Shown: piece after piece, positions 53,583-62,797 of the stretch
Position numbering within the stretch: the first letter of the stretch is position 1
How the letters are laid out: the number at the start of each line of letters is the position of its first letter
Source of the DNA: Mycobacterium marseillense
GTDB lineage: Bacteria; Actinomycetota; Actinomycetes; Mycobacteriales; Mycobacteriaceae
Length of the DNA: 64,000 nt
Reading direction: 5' to 3'
Assembly: GCF_010731675.1 (NCBI RefSeq)
Contig: NZ_AP022584.1
Location: forward strand, 3,782,001 to 3,846,000
Position numbers and translations under genes: made by a program
The notes under the pieces: generated by a model
Seen by the model: the letters and a program-made list of their open reading frames with translations, nothing else
Database searches by the model: none
Told to the model about the DNA's origin: nothing

Positions 53583-54715
53583 TGCCGAACCCCTTCGCCG
53601 TCTTCCTGCAAGCGATCGACCGGGGTCTTGTCCTGAGTGAAGGCGGACATATCCATCGCGGTCCAGTTGGGGTACCGGGCATAGCCCTGTCCGCCCATCA
53701 GCAATTCGAAGATGCCCCAACCGGTCTCGCCGTCGCGCTCGAACCGCATCAGTTGGTCGAGTGCCATCGATTTGTCCTCGGTCTCGGACAGTTGGTCGGG
53801 ATCGCCGCTGTCCCAGGCGAAATGAATGAAGTAGGCGCCGCCGCCGAGGTCTTCGTATTGGCAGTGTGCCATCGGCAGGCCGTAGTAGGCGTTGACCTGC
53901 TGGTGGGGCGACTCGGCGATCACCCGATGGGCCTGCCCGTCTTCGTCGGTGAACACGAGCACCGCGCGCGCGGGCCGCTTGCGGTCACCGTCGAACTCGA
54001 CGTCGTGCTCGATCGTGACGAACCGTTTCGACAGCCTCCCATCGGCGTAGGTGATGCCGCCGTCGACGTAATGGACTGTGCCGTCAGCGGATTCGATGAT
54101 CCACGCTTCGATGGCGTGGTCGTCGAACCCGGCGTCGAGCCACAGCCAGAAGTCGATCTTGTCCGAGACCCGCACGCCGAAGGTGCGGTCGCGGCCGCCG
54201 TGGAAGCCGTCGACGCTGATACGTTCTCCGTCGATCGTCACCCATCCGGTCCATCGACCGGGCTCTTTCATGTGGTACATGTCGGCGAGTAGCTCGCCGT
54301 CCCTGCCGCGCACCTTCATGGGCAACAGCTCCCACATCGGGGCGGTGGGTTCGTAGTAGAGCTCCCACTCGATTCCGGAGTTGTTGGGCTCGACGTCCAA
54401 CCGCCACTTCTTCAGCGGCTCGACGCAGGTCCAGCGCATCGGCCCGGCGCTCAGGTCGCCGCGGTCGTCGCCGGTGACGGGTCGGCCGGACAGCAGGTCC
54501 CAGTGCCGGCCGTCGGCGAGGCTGACCTTGACGTATCCCAATCCGCTGCCGGTGTTGGGGTTGTTGCCGTAGCCGCTGGCCAGCAGCATGGTGCCGTCCG
54601 GCGATGCGGCGAAGAAGTAGCAGCGATCCGACCACGTCGGATCGGCGTTGTGCACCTGGTCGAAGGTGCTCGGAAGCTGGTGGGTGAACGATTCGTCCGC
54701 GGCGGAGTACGCCAT
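53579..54715 (-). CDS. CrtC/AttH-like lipocalin-type hypothetical protein
   Basis: A 378-residue protein from ATG 54715 (MAYSAADESFTHQLPS), AAAGG upstream. Beta-rich: DRCYFFAASPDGTMLLASGYG, PMRWTCVEPLKKWRLDVE, FGVRVSDKIDFWLWLDAGF. It resembles carotenoid hydratase-like/AttH folds, tentative. Forms a coupled pair with the APH-type kinase. Substrate unknown. It is divergent from a TetR gene with a long-range inverted repeat between. Confidence 0.65.
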   Translation of the reverse strand: MAYSAADESFTHQLPSTFDQVHNADPTWSDRCYFFAASPDGTMLLASGYGNNPNTGSGLGYVKVSLADGRHWDLLSGRPVTGDDRGDLSAGPMRWTCVEPLKKWRLDVEPNNSGIEWELYYEPTAPMWELLPMKVRGRDGELLADMYHMKEPGRWTGWVTIDGERISVDGFHGGRDRTFGVRVSDKIDFWLWLDAGFDDHAIEAWIIESADGTVHYVDGGITYADGRLSKRFVTIEHDVEFDGDRKRPARAVLVFTDEDGQAHRVIAESPHQQVNAYYGLPMAHCQYEDLGGGAYFIHFAWDSGDPDQLSETEDKSMALDQLMRFERDGETGWGIFELLMGGQGYARYPNWTAMDMSAFTQDKTPVDRLQEDGEGVRQ

Positions 54716-54741
54716 CAATCGGCCTTTCTGGCTAGTTTTGC

Positions 54742-54807
54742 CGTTGCGCTGCAAGGTGTTTCGTCGGGTCGCTCCGATTTGGCATCAGATACTGAAGCAG
54801 CGCAACG
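54742..54807. promoter_or_regulatory. Widely spaced inverted repeat CGTTGCGCTGC / GCAGCGCAACG
   Basis: Two perfect 11-bp inverted arms at 54742-54752 and 54797-54807, about 55 bp centre to centre, in the 112-bp divergent space between the CrtC-like and TetR genes. This could be a two-site operator or a long hairpin in the 5' leader. Confidence 0.5.
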
Positions 54808-54827
54808 CATCCCGTAACATCGCCGCC

Positions 54828-55448
54828 ATGGAACCAAGCCGGCGGTGGGGCGACGACCGCGCGATCCTCGACGACGAGGAGGCCCGTAGACGGATCCTGG
54901 ATGCCGCCGGCCGCTGCATTGTCCGGCGCGGCAACACCCAGTTCCGCATGGGCGAAGTCGCCGACGAGGCCGGGGTGTCGCGCTCGACGGTGTACCGCTA
55001 CTTTCCCGGCCGCGACGATGTCCTGCTGGGCTTGATGCTGTCGCGTGTGGATACCGCGCTCGGCGAGCTGGTGCGGTCACTGCCCACGCCCGACGATCCC
55101 GTTCGGTCGGTGCCCGAGATGGTGCTGGCGCGGGTGGAATCGGTCGACGGCAACCCGCTGAACGAAGCACTGTTCGCGGCCGAGAGCACCGCGGTCGCCT
55201 CGGCGCTGGAGAAGGGGTCCGAACCGATCGTCGAGTTGCTGCTGCAGCACTACGGACCGTTGCTCGACCGCTGGAAAGCGGCGGGACTGCTCTACCCCGA
55301 CGTCGACTTCCGGTCGATCGTCCAGTGGCTGCACAGCGCGACCCTGTTTCTGCTGGCGCCCTCATGGCGCTACCGCTCCCCGGCCGACAAACGCCAATTC
55401 GTCGAACAACTCGTGGTGAGGGCCCTGGTTCCACAGATCAGACAATAA
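54828..55448 (+). CDS. TetR family transcriptional regulator
   Basis: A 206-residue protein from ATG 54828. The helix-turn-helix is RMGEVADEAGVSRSTVYRYF near residues 43-62. It is divergent from the CrtC-like/APH pair and upstream of another APH gene, with inverted repeats on both sides, one covering its own stop codon. It may control both flanks. Ligand unknown. Confidence 0.9.
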   Translation: MEPSRRWGDDRAILDDEEARRRILDAAGRCIVRRGNTQFRMGEVADEAGVSRSTVYRYFPGRDDVLLGLMLSRVDTALGELVRSLPTPDDPVRSVPEMVLARVESVDGNPLNEALFAAESTAVASALEKGSEPIVELLLQHYGPLLDRWKAAGLLYPDVDFRSIVQWLHSATLFLLAPSWRYRSPADKRQFVEQLVVRALVPQIRQ

Positions 55449-55464
55449 TCGTATATTGTCTGAT
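55437..55464. promoter_or_regulatory. 28-bp palindrome ATCAGACAATA-N6-TATTGTCTGAT
   Basis: A perfect 11+6+11 inverted repeat covering the TetR stop codon and lying 87 bp before the APH gene. AT-rich and without a U-tract, it looks more like an operator than a terminator. Confidence 0.6.
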
Positions 55465-55550
55465 GTCCAGACGTTCGATTGGTTTTCTCCGACGGCGTTG
55501 GTGTCGATGACGCAGCGGCGGGGTCGCGTTGAAAACCGGGATGGGTGGAC

Positions 55551-56699
55551 ATGAAAACCTCTGTGGGACAAGCTTTCTCTCTCCTCGGACTGGCCGCCCA
55601 CCTGGGCCGCGGCGCGGGCCGGGTGGCGACCGATGCGGTGGTGGGCGGCCGATTCGGCTTGCCCCGGACCGTCGAGGAGATCGATCCCGCGGTGCTCTCC
55701 CGCGTCATGGGAACCACGGTCCGGTCGATGCGCGTGCTGAGCAGCGACGCGGGCACGTCCTCGCGGGCCCGGCTGGTGCTGACCGGCAAGGACGTCCCGG
55801 AGTCGGTGTTCGTCAAGGTCGCGGCGAAGACCGCCGCCACGCGGCTGATGGGTGAGCTCGGCCGGCTCGGGCACACCGAGGTGCGCTTCTATCGCGAGCT
55901 CGCGCCGCAGGTCATCGGCGTCCCCTACTGCTACGGCGCGGCGTTCGACCCGTGGACGGGCCGGTACCTGCTGGTGCTGGAGGATCTGCCGGCCGAGTCG
56001 TGCGAATTCCCGGACACCTTGCACCCGCTGTCGACCGACCAGGCCGGCCTCATCGTTGAGCTGCTGGCCGAACTGCACGCCACGTTCTGGGGCCGGCTGC
56101 CGCGCGATGGGCGCGGGTCCCTGGGCTGGCTGTACACGCCGTCCGGGGACGTGACGTCCCTGCTGACCGGCTCGCTGATGCACACCTCGATCAAGCGCCT
56201 TGCCGAGCGCACCACTTGCTCTGTCGATCCGAAGGTCGACACTGGGGCCTTCATCGCCGACAACTACCGCGCCGTCGCCGCGCTCATCGACACTCCCCCG
56301 CACACCGTCATGCACGGCGACGCCCATCCCGGCAACATGTACTTCCACGGCGGCAAAGCCGGACTGCTGGACTGGCAGGCGGTGCGACGCGGGCACCCGA
56401 GCCGCGAGCTCGCCTACACCCTGATCACCAGCCTGACCCCGGAGGACCGGCGGGCCAGCCAACGCGACCTGCTCGACGACTACCGGCGGGCGCTGGTGGC
56501 GGCGGGCGGCCCCGAGCTGGACCGCGACGACCTGTGGCTGCGGTTCCGCCAGGGCGCGCTGTATGCCTATGTCGCCCCGCTGATCACCACCGGGATGGGC
56601 GGAATGCAGGTCGAAGACATCGCCATGGAAGGCCTGCGCCGGGGCGTCGCCGCGCTCGACGACCTGGAAACCGTCGCCGCCCTGAAGAGTTCTCTGTAG
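55551..56699 (+). CDS. APH-family phosphotransferase (ecdysteroid kinase-like)
   Basis: A 382-residue protein from ATG 55551 (MKTSVGQAFSLLG); GTG 55545 is less likely. Catalytic loop TVMHGDAHPGNMYF, metal loop LLDWQAVRRGHPSRELAY, and the ATP region includes VFVKVAAK. It belongs to the EcKinase/DUF1679-like group. It would phosphorylate a small hydroxylated compound. Under the operator at 55437. Confidence 0.83.
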   Translation: MKTSVGQAFSLLGLAAHLGRGAGRVATDAVVGGRFGLPRTVEEIDPAVLSRVMGTTVRSMRVLSSDAGTSSRARLVLTGKDVPESVFVKVAAKTAATRLMGELGRLGHTEVRFYRELAPQVIGVPYCYGAAFDPWTGRYLLVLEDLPAESCEFPDTLHPLSTDQAGLIVELLAELHATFWGRLPRDGRGSLGWLYTPSGDVTSLLTGSLMHTSIKRLAERTTCSVDPKVDTGAFIADNYRAVAALIDTPPHTVMHGDAHPGNMYFHGGKAGLLDWQAVRRGHPSRELAYTLITSLTPEDRRASQRDLLDDYRRALVAAGGPELDRDDLWLRFRQGALYAYVAPLITTGMGGMQVEDIAMEGLRRGVAALDDLETVAALKSSL

Positions 56700-56747
56700 G
56701 GCGTGCGAATTCCGCTGAAGCTATTGCCTTCGCCGCGCGACGAGTTA

Positions 56748-56764
56748 CGCTACCTACCGTAGCG
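56748..56764. promoter_or_regulatory. Inverted repeat CGCTAC-N5-GTAGCG
   Basis: A 6+5+6 inverted repeat 62 bp upstream of the amidohydrolase ATG, in the 126-bp gap after the APH gene. A possible operator; no regulator assigned. Confidence 0.35.
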
Positions 56765-56825
56765 AAATGCGGTATGCCTTCCGCTCAGCCCTCCGAGACA
56801 GCCCGCGGCGGCGAAGAGGAGTCTC

Positions 56826-58586
56826 ATGTTCGACCTCAAAATCACCGGTGGAACCATCGTCGACGGCACGGGAGCCGAGCGCTACCGCGCCGACATCGGT
56901 ATCAAGGGCGGCAAGATCGTCGACGTCGTCCGCCGCTCCGCTGACGGGCCCGAGATGGGCGGGGAGGCGGCCGAAACCATCGATGCGACAGGGCATGTGG
57001 TGGCCCCCGGTTTCGTGGACATCCACACCCACTACGACGGCCAGGTGACCTGGGACGGCCTGCTGGAGCCGTCCAGCGGCCATGGCGTCACGACGATCGT
57101 GACCGGTAACTGCGGCGTCGGCTTCGCGCCCGTGCGGCCCGGCACCGAGCAGTGGCTGATCGAACTGATGGAGGGCGTCGAAGACATTCCCGGCACCGCG
57201 CTCACCGAGGGCATCACCTGGGGCTGGGAGACCTACCCGGAGTACCTCGACGCGATCGGCAAGCAGAAGTTCTCCGTCGACGTGGGCAGCCAGGTCGCCC
57301 ACGGCGCCATCCGCGCCTACGCGATGGGCGAGCGGGGGGCCCGCAACGAGCCCGCCACCCCCGACGACATCGAGGCCATGGGCCGGCTGGTCCGCGAGGC
57401 GATCGAAGCCGGGGCGCTCGGCTTCTCGACGTCACGCACGATGGGGCATCGCGCCATGGACGGCGAGCCCGTACCGGGCACGTTCGCCGCCGAGGACGAG
57501 CTGTTTGGCCTCGGTCGGGCCATGGCCGCCGGCGGCCAGGCGGTGTTCGAGCTGGCCCCGCAGGGTGCCGCGGGCGAGGACATCATCGGCCCGAAGAAGG
57601 AACTGGCCTGGATGCGACGGTTGAGCGGCGAGATCGACCGGCCGGTGTCGTTCGCCCTCATCCAAGTGGACGCCGATCCCAACCTGTGGCGCGAGATGCT
57701 GGACCTGTCCGCAGACGCGCACGCCGCGGGCGCGCGGCTGTATCCGCAGATCGCGGCGCGCCCGTTCGGCATGATGATCGGATTCCAGGGCCACCACGGA
57801 TTCAGCCACCGGCCCACCTACCGTCGCCTCAAAGCGGAGTGCAGCCGCGAGGAGCTCGCGCAGCGCCTGGCCGACCCCGCGGTGAAGGCGGCGATCCTGT
57901 CCGAGGACGACCTGCCCGCCGATCCCACGCTGTTGTTCGACGGGATGTTCGCCCTGGTGCAGCACTCGCTCGGCCGGCTATATGCGCTCGGCAATCCGCC
58001 CGACTACGAGCCCACCCCGGACCGCACCGTCGCCGCGATCGCCAAGGCCCGCGGCGAGGACCCGCTGTCCACGCTGTACGACCTCATGCTCGAGTCCAAC
58101 GCGACCAACATGCTGATGCTGCCGCTGTTCAACTACGCCGACGGCAACCACGACGCGATCCGCGAGATGATGCTGCACCCCGCCGGCGTGCTCGGACTGT
58201 CCGACGGCGGCGCCCACTGCGGGATGATTTGCGACGCGTCCTATCCGACCTTCCTGCTCACGCACTGGGCCCGGGACCGGCACCGCGGCGACAAGCTGTC
58301 GCTGGAGTACGTGATTCGCAAGCAGTCCCGCGACACCGCCCACCTGTTCGGGCTCACCGACCGCGGCACCATCGAGCCCGGCAAGAAGGCCGACATCAAC
58401 GTCATCGACATGGACGCCCTCACCCTGCACCCGGCGGCGATGGCCTTCGACCTGCCGGCCGGCGGGAACCGGATCCTGCAGGGCGCCAGCGGCTATGCCG
58501 CGACCATCGTCAGCGGAACCGTCACCCGCCGCAAAGACGTCGACACCGGGGCCCGGCCCGGACGCCTGGTACGCGGGGCCCGCTGA
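56826..58586 (+). CDS. D-aminoacylase/N-acyl-D-amino-acid deacylase-like amidohydrolase
   Basis: A 586-residue amidohydrolase. N-terminal strand [15 protein letters not shown], metal pair HTH (His67, His69) in [10 protein letters not shown], and Cys96 in [11 protein letters not shown], the metal-bridging Cys of D-aminoacylases. Later SDGGAHCGM and the C-terminal [15 protein letters not shown]. It hydrolyses an amide bond of an N-acyl or ring substrate. It is followed 12 bp later by a Rieske oxygenase gene. Confidence 0.88.
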   Translation: MFDLKITGGTIVDGTGAERYRADIGIKGGKIVDVVRRSADGPEMGGEAAETIDATGHVVAPGFVDIHTHYDGQVTWDGLLEPSSGHGVTTIVTGNCGVGFAPVRPGTEQWLIELMEGVEDIPGTALTEGITWGWETYPEYLDAIGKQKFSVDVGSQVAHGAIRAYAMGERGARNEPATPDDIEAMGRLVREAIEAGALGFSTSRTMGHRAMDGEPVPGTFAAEDELFGLGRAMAAGGQAVFELAPQGAAGEDIIGPKKELAWMRRLSGEIDRPVSFALIQVDADPNLWREMLDLSADAHAAGARLYPQIAARPFGMMIGFQGHHGFSHRPTYRRLKAECSREELAQRLADPAVKAAILSEDDLPADPTLLFDGMFALVQHSLGRLYALGNPPDYEPTPDRTVAAIAKARGEDPLSTLYDLMLESNATNMLMLPLFNYADGNHDAIREMMLHPAGVLGLSDGGAHCGMICDASYPTFLLTHWARDRHRGDKLSLEYVIRKQSRDTAHLFGLTDRGTIEPGKKADINVIDMDALTLHPAAMAFDLPAGGNRILQGASGYAATIVSGTVTRRKDVDTGARPGRLVRGAR

Positions 58587-58598
58587 GAGCTCCGCCCC

Positions 58599-59954
58599 AT
58601 GGCAACGGCCGCCGGCAATCCGACGCGCACCCGCTCGCACCACCAGGAGGATGCGATCGGCACCCCGCCGGAGAACCCGACGCTGGTGCCGGCTGAGCGT
58701 TACTACTCACCCGCCTTCGCCGCGCTCGAGGTGGAACGGATGTGGCCCCGGGTGTGGCAGCTAGCGTGCATGGTCGACCACGTCGCGGCGCCCGGCGACT
58801 ATTTCGAGTACCGCTGCGGGCCGTACGGGGTGCTGATCGTCCGCGACGACGATGGAGAGCTCCGCGCGTTCCAGAACGTGTGCCGACATCGCGGCAATTC
58901 GTTGTGCACGGGCTCGGGTTCGGGCCTGCGCGAACTCAAGTGTGGTTATCACGGGTGGACGTGGGACCTGGCCGGTGCGCTCAAACGGGTGCCGGACCGC
59001 AAGGGCTTCGGCTCGCTGCGCCTGTCCGACTTCCCGCTGATACCGGCCCGGGTCGAGACGTGGGCCGGGCTCGTCTTCGTCAACCTCGACATGGGCGCAA
59101 TGCCCCTGATCGAGTACCTGGAGGAGATGCCCGACGACATCGCCTGGTGCCGTCTGGAGGACTTTCGCTGCTACGCCACGCTCACGGTCGACGTCGACGC
59201 CAACTGGAAAACGATCGCCGACGGCTACAGCGAGACCTACCACATCCAGACCCTGCATCCCGAACTGCTGCGTTGTGTCGACGATATCCATGCACCGCAA
59301 CAGATTTGGGGTCACACCGGCAAGTCCGATCAGCCCTATGGCGTCCCGAGCCCGCGCTTGGGCGGCACGCTGAGCGACGAAGACGTATGGGATGCCTACG
59401 TCTACACGCAGGGAGCGCTGATGGGCGCGGCCGAGGGCACCCCCTTCCCCGCCGACGAGCGCCGGCCCGGACAGACGGTGGCCGAAGTGATCGCCGAGCG
59501 GACCCGGGCCTTCGCCGCGGGCCGCGGCGTCGATCTCACCTGGGCCGACACCGACCGAATGACCCGATTGCACCAGTACAACGTGTTTCCCAACATGACC
59601 TTGCTGACCAACGCCGACCACCTCACCGTCATGTGTTCGCGCCCCGGCGCCGACCCCGATAAAGGCGAGCTGGTGATGTTCTTGATGACCCGGATGGCGC
59701 CGGACGCGCCACGCTCCAAGCCGGCCGACGTGCGCCTGGCCGCCGAGGCGGCCGAGCCGGGCTCCGGACCAGGAGTTGTGCTCACCCAGGACATCGCGGT
59801 GCTGCCCGGGTTGCAGCGCGGCATGCATCAGCCCGGCTTCACTCACTTGGTGTTGTCCAGCGAGGAACGTCGCGTGATCAACATGCACCGCAACCTGGAG
59901 CGCTACCTCGACCTGCCGGCCGCTCAGCAAATGAGCGGCGGCTCGGCGAAATGA
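58599..59954 (+). CDS. Rieske aromatic-ring-hydroxylating oxygenase, alpha subunit
   Basis: A 451-residue protein if started at ATG 58599. The Rieske 2Fe-2S ligands are C95-x-H97 and C115-x2-H118 (CRHRGNSLC, CGYHGWTWD). The mononuclear iron site is ETYHIQTLH (His215, His220). A perfect AGGAGG at 58645-58650 lies inside this frame, five bases before an in-frame ATC (58656), so the real start may be that ATC with a shorter N-terminus. No reductase or ferredoxin gene is adjacent. Confidence 0.85.
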   Translation: MATAAGNPTRTRSHHQEDAIGTPPENPTLVPAERYYSPAFAALEVERMWPRVWQLACMVDHVAAPGDYFEYRCGPYGVLIVRDDDGELRAFQNVCRHRGNSLCTGSGSGLRELKCGYHGWTWDLAGALKRVPDRKGFGSLRLSDFPLIPARVETWAGLVFVNLDMGAMPLIEYLEEMPDDIAWCRLEDFRCYATLTVDVDANWKTIADGYSETYHIQTLHPELLRCVDDIHAPQQIWGHTGKSDQPYGVPSPRLGGTLSDEDVWDAYVYTQGALMGAAEGTPFPADERRPGQTVAEVIAERTRAFAAGRGVDLTWADTDRMTRLHQYNVFPNMTLLTNADHLTVMCSRPGADPDKGELVMFLMTRMAPDAPRSKPADVRLAAEAAEPGSGPGVVLTQDIAVLPGLQRGMHQPGFTHLVLSSEERRVINMHRNLERYLDLPAAQQMSGGSAK

Positions 59955-60021
59955 TCTCTCGCAACATAATTCGTGTTCACACGGCGAAAGTGGCCCCGAG
60001 CGATTTAGAATCCCGCTTGTG

Positions 60022-60399
60022 ATGACCCCGTCTTACCCCTGGGGGGACGATCGAGGGCAACTTTCGCGTCAGCTACGGCTGCCGTATCACACGCTCCGCC
60101 GCCGGCGAGCACGACGTCTGTGCCACAGTTTCGAACGGGTGGGTGTTCGAACGGCACCGGAGCGGCTGCGAGAAATGCTGGCGGGCGCGCCGCTGGCCGC
60201 TCACGAATTGATCAACGTGAACTTCGCGTTGATCGCGATTCAGCTCGACCGCGAGTCCCGAGCCGCGCGATACAAGCGGCTCAAGCAACGCGGTGCCCGC
60301 TCGCTGATGCTCGCGGGCCTGATCATGGTGGTGCTGAACTTCCTCGTGTGCATGGCCTACGTCATGCTGAACCTCGCGGAACAGTCGGCTCCGCTGTAG
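60022..60399 (+). CDS. Hypothetical single-pass membrane protein
   Basis: A 125-residue protein from ATG 60022 (GTG at 60019 possible). The N-terminal half is Arg-rich (HTLRRRRARRLCHSFERVG), and one hydrophobic segment lies at residues about 93-117 (SLMLAGLIMVVLNFLVCMAYVM in part). No known family recognised. Convergent with the response regulator, four bases apart. Confidence 0.6.
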   Translation: MTPSYPWGDDRGQLSRQLRLPYHTLRRRRARRLCHSFERVGVRTAPERLREMLAGAPLAAHELINVNFALIAIQLDRESRAARYKRLKQRGARSLMLAGLIMVVLNFLVCMAYVMLNLAEQSAPL

Positions 60400-60403
60400 G
60401 TCC

Positions 60404-61060
60404 TCAGCGCGGGGCGACGATGCCGTTGTCGTACGCATAGACGATCGCGGCTGCGCGATCCCGCAGGTCGAGCTTGCCGAAGATCCGCCCGATGTGGCTT
60501 TTGACCGTGACGCCGGAAATGCAGAGTTCGCCGGCGATTTCCGTATTGGACAGGCCCCGGCCCATCAAGGTCAGGACGTCGAGCTCGCGGCTCGTCAACT
60601 CGGCGAGCGCGGTGCCGCGCGGGCCGGGCGCCGCCTTGCGGTAGGTGGTGAGCACCCGCGAGGTCACCGCGGGATCCAGGTAACTGTCTCCCCTGGCGAC
60701 CGCGCGCACCGCGCGGATCAGCTCCTCGGCGGAGGAGTCTTTGAGCACGAAGCCGGCCGCGCCGGCGCGCAGCGCCCCCGACAACAGCTCGTCCTCGTTG
60801 AAGGTGGTGAGCGCGAGCACCGGCGGCTTGCCGCCCAGCCTGCGGGTGGCCTCGATGCCGTCGACGCGGCGCATCCGCAGGTCCATCACGACGACGTCGG
60901 GGCGGTGCTCGGCGACTGCCGCGGGCACCTCGTCGCCGTCCGCGCACTCCGCGACGATGACGAAACCGTCCTTGCGGCGCAGGATCCGGCGCAGGCCCGA
61001 CCGCACCAGGTCTTGGTCGTCGACCAGGAGCACGGTGATCTCGGGTGCCGGGTCGGTCAT
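60404..61060 (-). CDS. LuxR/NarL-type response regulator
   Basis: A 218-residue protein from ATG 61060. Receiver domain LLVDDQDLVRSGLRRIL with phospho-acceptor Asp60 (VVVMDLRM) and KDSSAEEL. The C-terminal LuxR helix-turn-helix LTSRELDVLTLMGRGLSNTE to KSHIGRIFGKL spans about residues 150-210. Its ATG overlaps the kinase stop (ATGA), so the pair is coupled. Confidence 0.93.
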   Translation of the reverse strand: MTDPAPEITVLLVDDQDLVRSGLRRILRRKDGFVIVAECADGDEVPAAVAEHRPDVVVMDLRMRRVDGIEATRRLGGKPPVLALTTFNEDELLSGALRAGAAGFVLKDSSAEELIRAVRAVARGDSYLDPAVTSRVLTTYRKAAPGPRGTALAELTSRELDVLTLMGRGLSNTEIAGELCISGVTVKSHIGRIFGKLDLRDRAAAIVYAYDNGIVAPR

Positions 61061-62274
61061 TGCTTGCACCACCACGGGCGCCAGGTGCTGTCGCCTTCCT
61101 GTAGCGGTATCTCGGCGCACACCGACCACCCGTCGCGGGTCGGGCCGGCGTCAAGCGCGCCGCCGAGCAGGTCCACACGCTGGCGCATGCCGCGCAGCCC
61201 GCGTCCCTCCGGCGATGGCGCGGCCACGACCGCGGCCGGAACCAGATTGCTGACGGCGAGCCGGGCCGACGCCGGCGAAATATCGAGCACCACACTGGCT
61301 TTCGATTCAGGCGCATGCTTGGCGATGTTGGCCAGCGACTCCTGGGTGATGCGGTAGAGGGCGAGACCGACCGCGGCCGACACGTGATCGGTGGGTCCTT
61401 CGACGCACAGCGTGACCGCCAGGCCGGCCTGCTGAAAACCGTGGACGAGGGCCGGGACATCGTCGAGGCCGGGTTCGGGCGTGGTCTGCGCCGTTTTGGT
61501 CGGCCAATTGTCGAGCAGCCCGACAGTGCGGCGGATGTCGGCCATCGCCTGGCGGCCGAGCTTTTCGGCCTGTTCCAGCGCATCGACCGCGTCATCGACG
61601 TCGCGATCCTGCTGTAGCGCGCGGCGCGCGCCGGTCACGTGCAACAGGGTGATGCTGAGCGAATGCGCGATGACGTCGTGCACTTCGCGCGCGATGCGCC
61701 GCCGTTCGTCGGCGACGGCATGCTCGGCGAGCATGTCCTGCGCCTCGATCTGTTCGGCCAGCAGCAGCCGCTGCGTCCGCATCAGGTAGCCGAGCAGCCA
61801 GGCCACCGCGATGAAACCCAGGTACAGCGCCACCGCGTCGAGGCGGTGCAACGCGGACGCGGTGAGCAACATCGCGGCCGCGGACGCGGTGGCCAGGAAG
61901 CCGCCGAGGACCGACGCCAACGTCGCGACGGACAAGACCATCAGGACCAACAACGCGGGTGCGAAATCAGCGTGAATGGGCGTCGATGTGGCGAAGAGCG
62001 TCAGCGCGGCGCCCGCCGACCAGGCCGCCCACAACGGCCCCGGGACGATCTTCGTGTTGAAGACGAAAAACATCACCTCTGGCGACAGGGCAAGGGCGAA
62101 CGCGGTCAGCGCCACGGGCCAGTCGGACACTGGCCGCTGCAGCGTCCCGATCAGGCCGCCGAGCACGAGGGCGGCATCGACCGCGATCAGCGACGTCCAC
62201 GTGATGCCGACGGGAATCAGCTCGCTGCGTCGGCGAAGCTGCTCCCGCACGTGATCCGCGGCGGCGCGCAACAT
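61057..62274 (-). CDS. Sensor histidine kinase (HisKA_3 type)
   Basis: A 405-residue protein. Five to six hydrophobic segments (residues about 24-165), then the HisKA_3 box VADERRRIAREVHDVIAHS with His199, and the GHKL ATPase domain (GRGLRGMRQRVDLLGG). It phosphorylates the coupled response regulator. Signal unknown. Divergent from the hypothetical/MmpL genes. Confidence 0.92.
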   Translation of the reverse strand: MLRAAADHVREQLRRRSELIPVGITWTSLIAVDAALVLGGLIGTLQRPVSDWPVALTAFALALSPEVMFFVFNTKIVPGPLWAAWSAGAALTLFATSTPIHADFAPALLVLMVLSVATLASVLGGFLATASAAAMLLTASALHRLDAVALYLGFIAVAWLLGYLMRTQRLLLAEQIEAQDMLAEHAVADERRRIAREVHDVIAHSLSITLLHVTGARRALQQDRDVDDAVDALEQAEKLGRQAMADIRRTVGLLDNWPTKTAQTTPEPGLDDVPALVHGFQQAGLAVTLCVEGPTDHVSAAVGLALYRITQESLANIAKHAPESKASVVLDISPASARLAVSNLVPAAVVAAPSPEGRGLRGMRQRVDLLGGALDAGPTRDGWSVCAEIPLQEGDSTWRPWWCKQ

Positions 62275-62296
62275 CGTCCAATCCTAGAAGAGCGCG

Positions 62297-62351
62297 TGTC
62301 TCCTCACATCATGCCGAGGTCGGCACCCGTCTCCGCCCGTGGTAGGAGACA
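62297..62351. promoter_or_regulatory. Spaced inverted repeat TGTCTCCT / AGGAGACA
   Basis: Eight-base inverted arms (62297-62304 and 62344-62351) in the divergent space between the kinase and the gene at 62407. A possible binding site for the response regulator; weak. Confidence 0.3.
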
Positions 62352-62406
62352 AAGACTGAACTTCGGCACGACGCGCAGCCGGCGGCCGCTTTCCTAACGT
62401 CGAGTC

Positions 62407-62787
62407 ATGACATGGACACTGCTGCACGACCGCATGGCCTTCATGGCCGAAGTCATCAAGGCCGCCGAGACGGACCCGCAGGCGGCACTTGTGTTGATCG
62501 ACAACTCATCCGAGGTGCCCGCGCTGTTCGGCGACGCGGAAGGCCTGATGCTTTCGCTCGGCCAGCGCTGGATCACCATGCTGGTGGCCAAGCTGGACCA
62601 GGCGGCCCACGAGGGCGCGTCGGCCGAACAGGTGCGAGCCGACCTCGAAGCCGCCGAGCCCGGCCTGCACGCGCTGGTGAGGATCGGGTCACGCCGCTCG
62701 GTCCGGGTGCGATCGCTCTCTCGGGGCGAACACGTGGCCGTGGGCCTTTTCGGCGGGCCCGCCGGGGATCGGCAGACCGTTGCATGA
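62407..62787 (+). CDS. Hypothetical protein upstream of MmpL
   Basis: A 126-residue protein (MTWTLLHDRMAFMAEVIKAAE), mainly helical with no membrane segment and no motif recognised. Its C-terminal third (IGSRRSVRVRSLSRGEHVA) is basic. It overlaps or closely precedes the MmpL gene, so a joint transcript is likely. Confidence 0.65.
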   Translation: MTWTLLHDRMAFMAEVIKAAETDPQAALVLIDNSSEVPALFGDAEGLMLSLGQRWITMLVAKLDQAAHEGASAEQVRADLEAAEPGLHALVRIGSRRSVRVRSLSRGEHVAVGLFGGPAGDRQTVA

Positions 62788-62797
62788 CCGATCGGGG

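Noticed and set aside
52503..56699. Aminoglycoside-resistance genes
   Set aside because: The two proteins have APH-fold loops but belong to metabolic APH-like groups by their motifs and neighbours; no resistance is implied.
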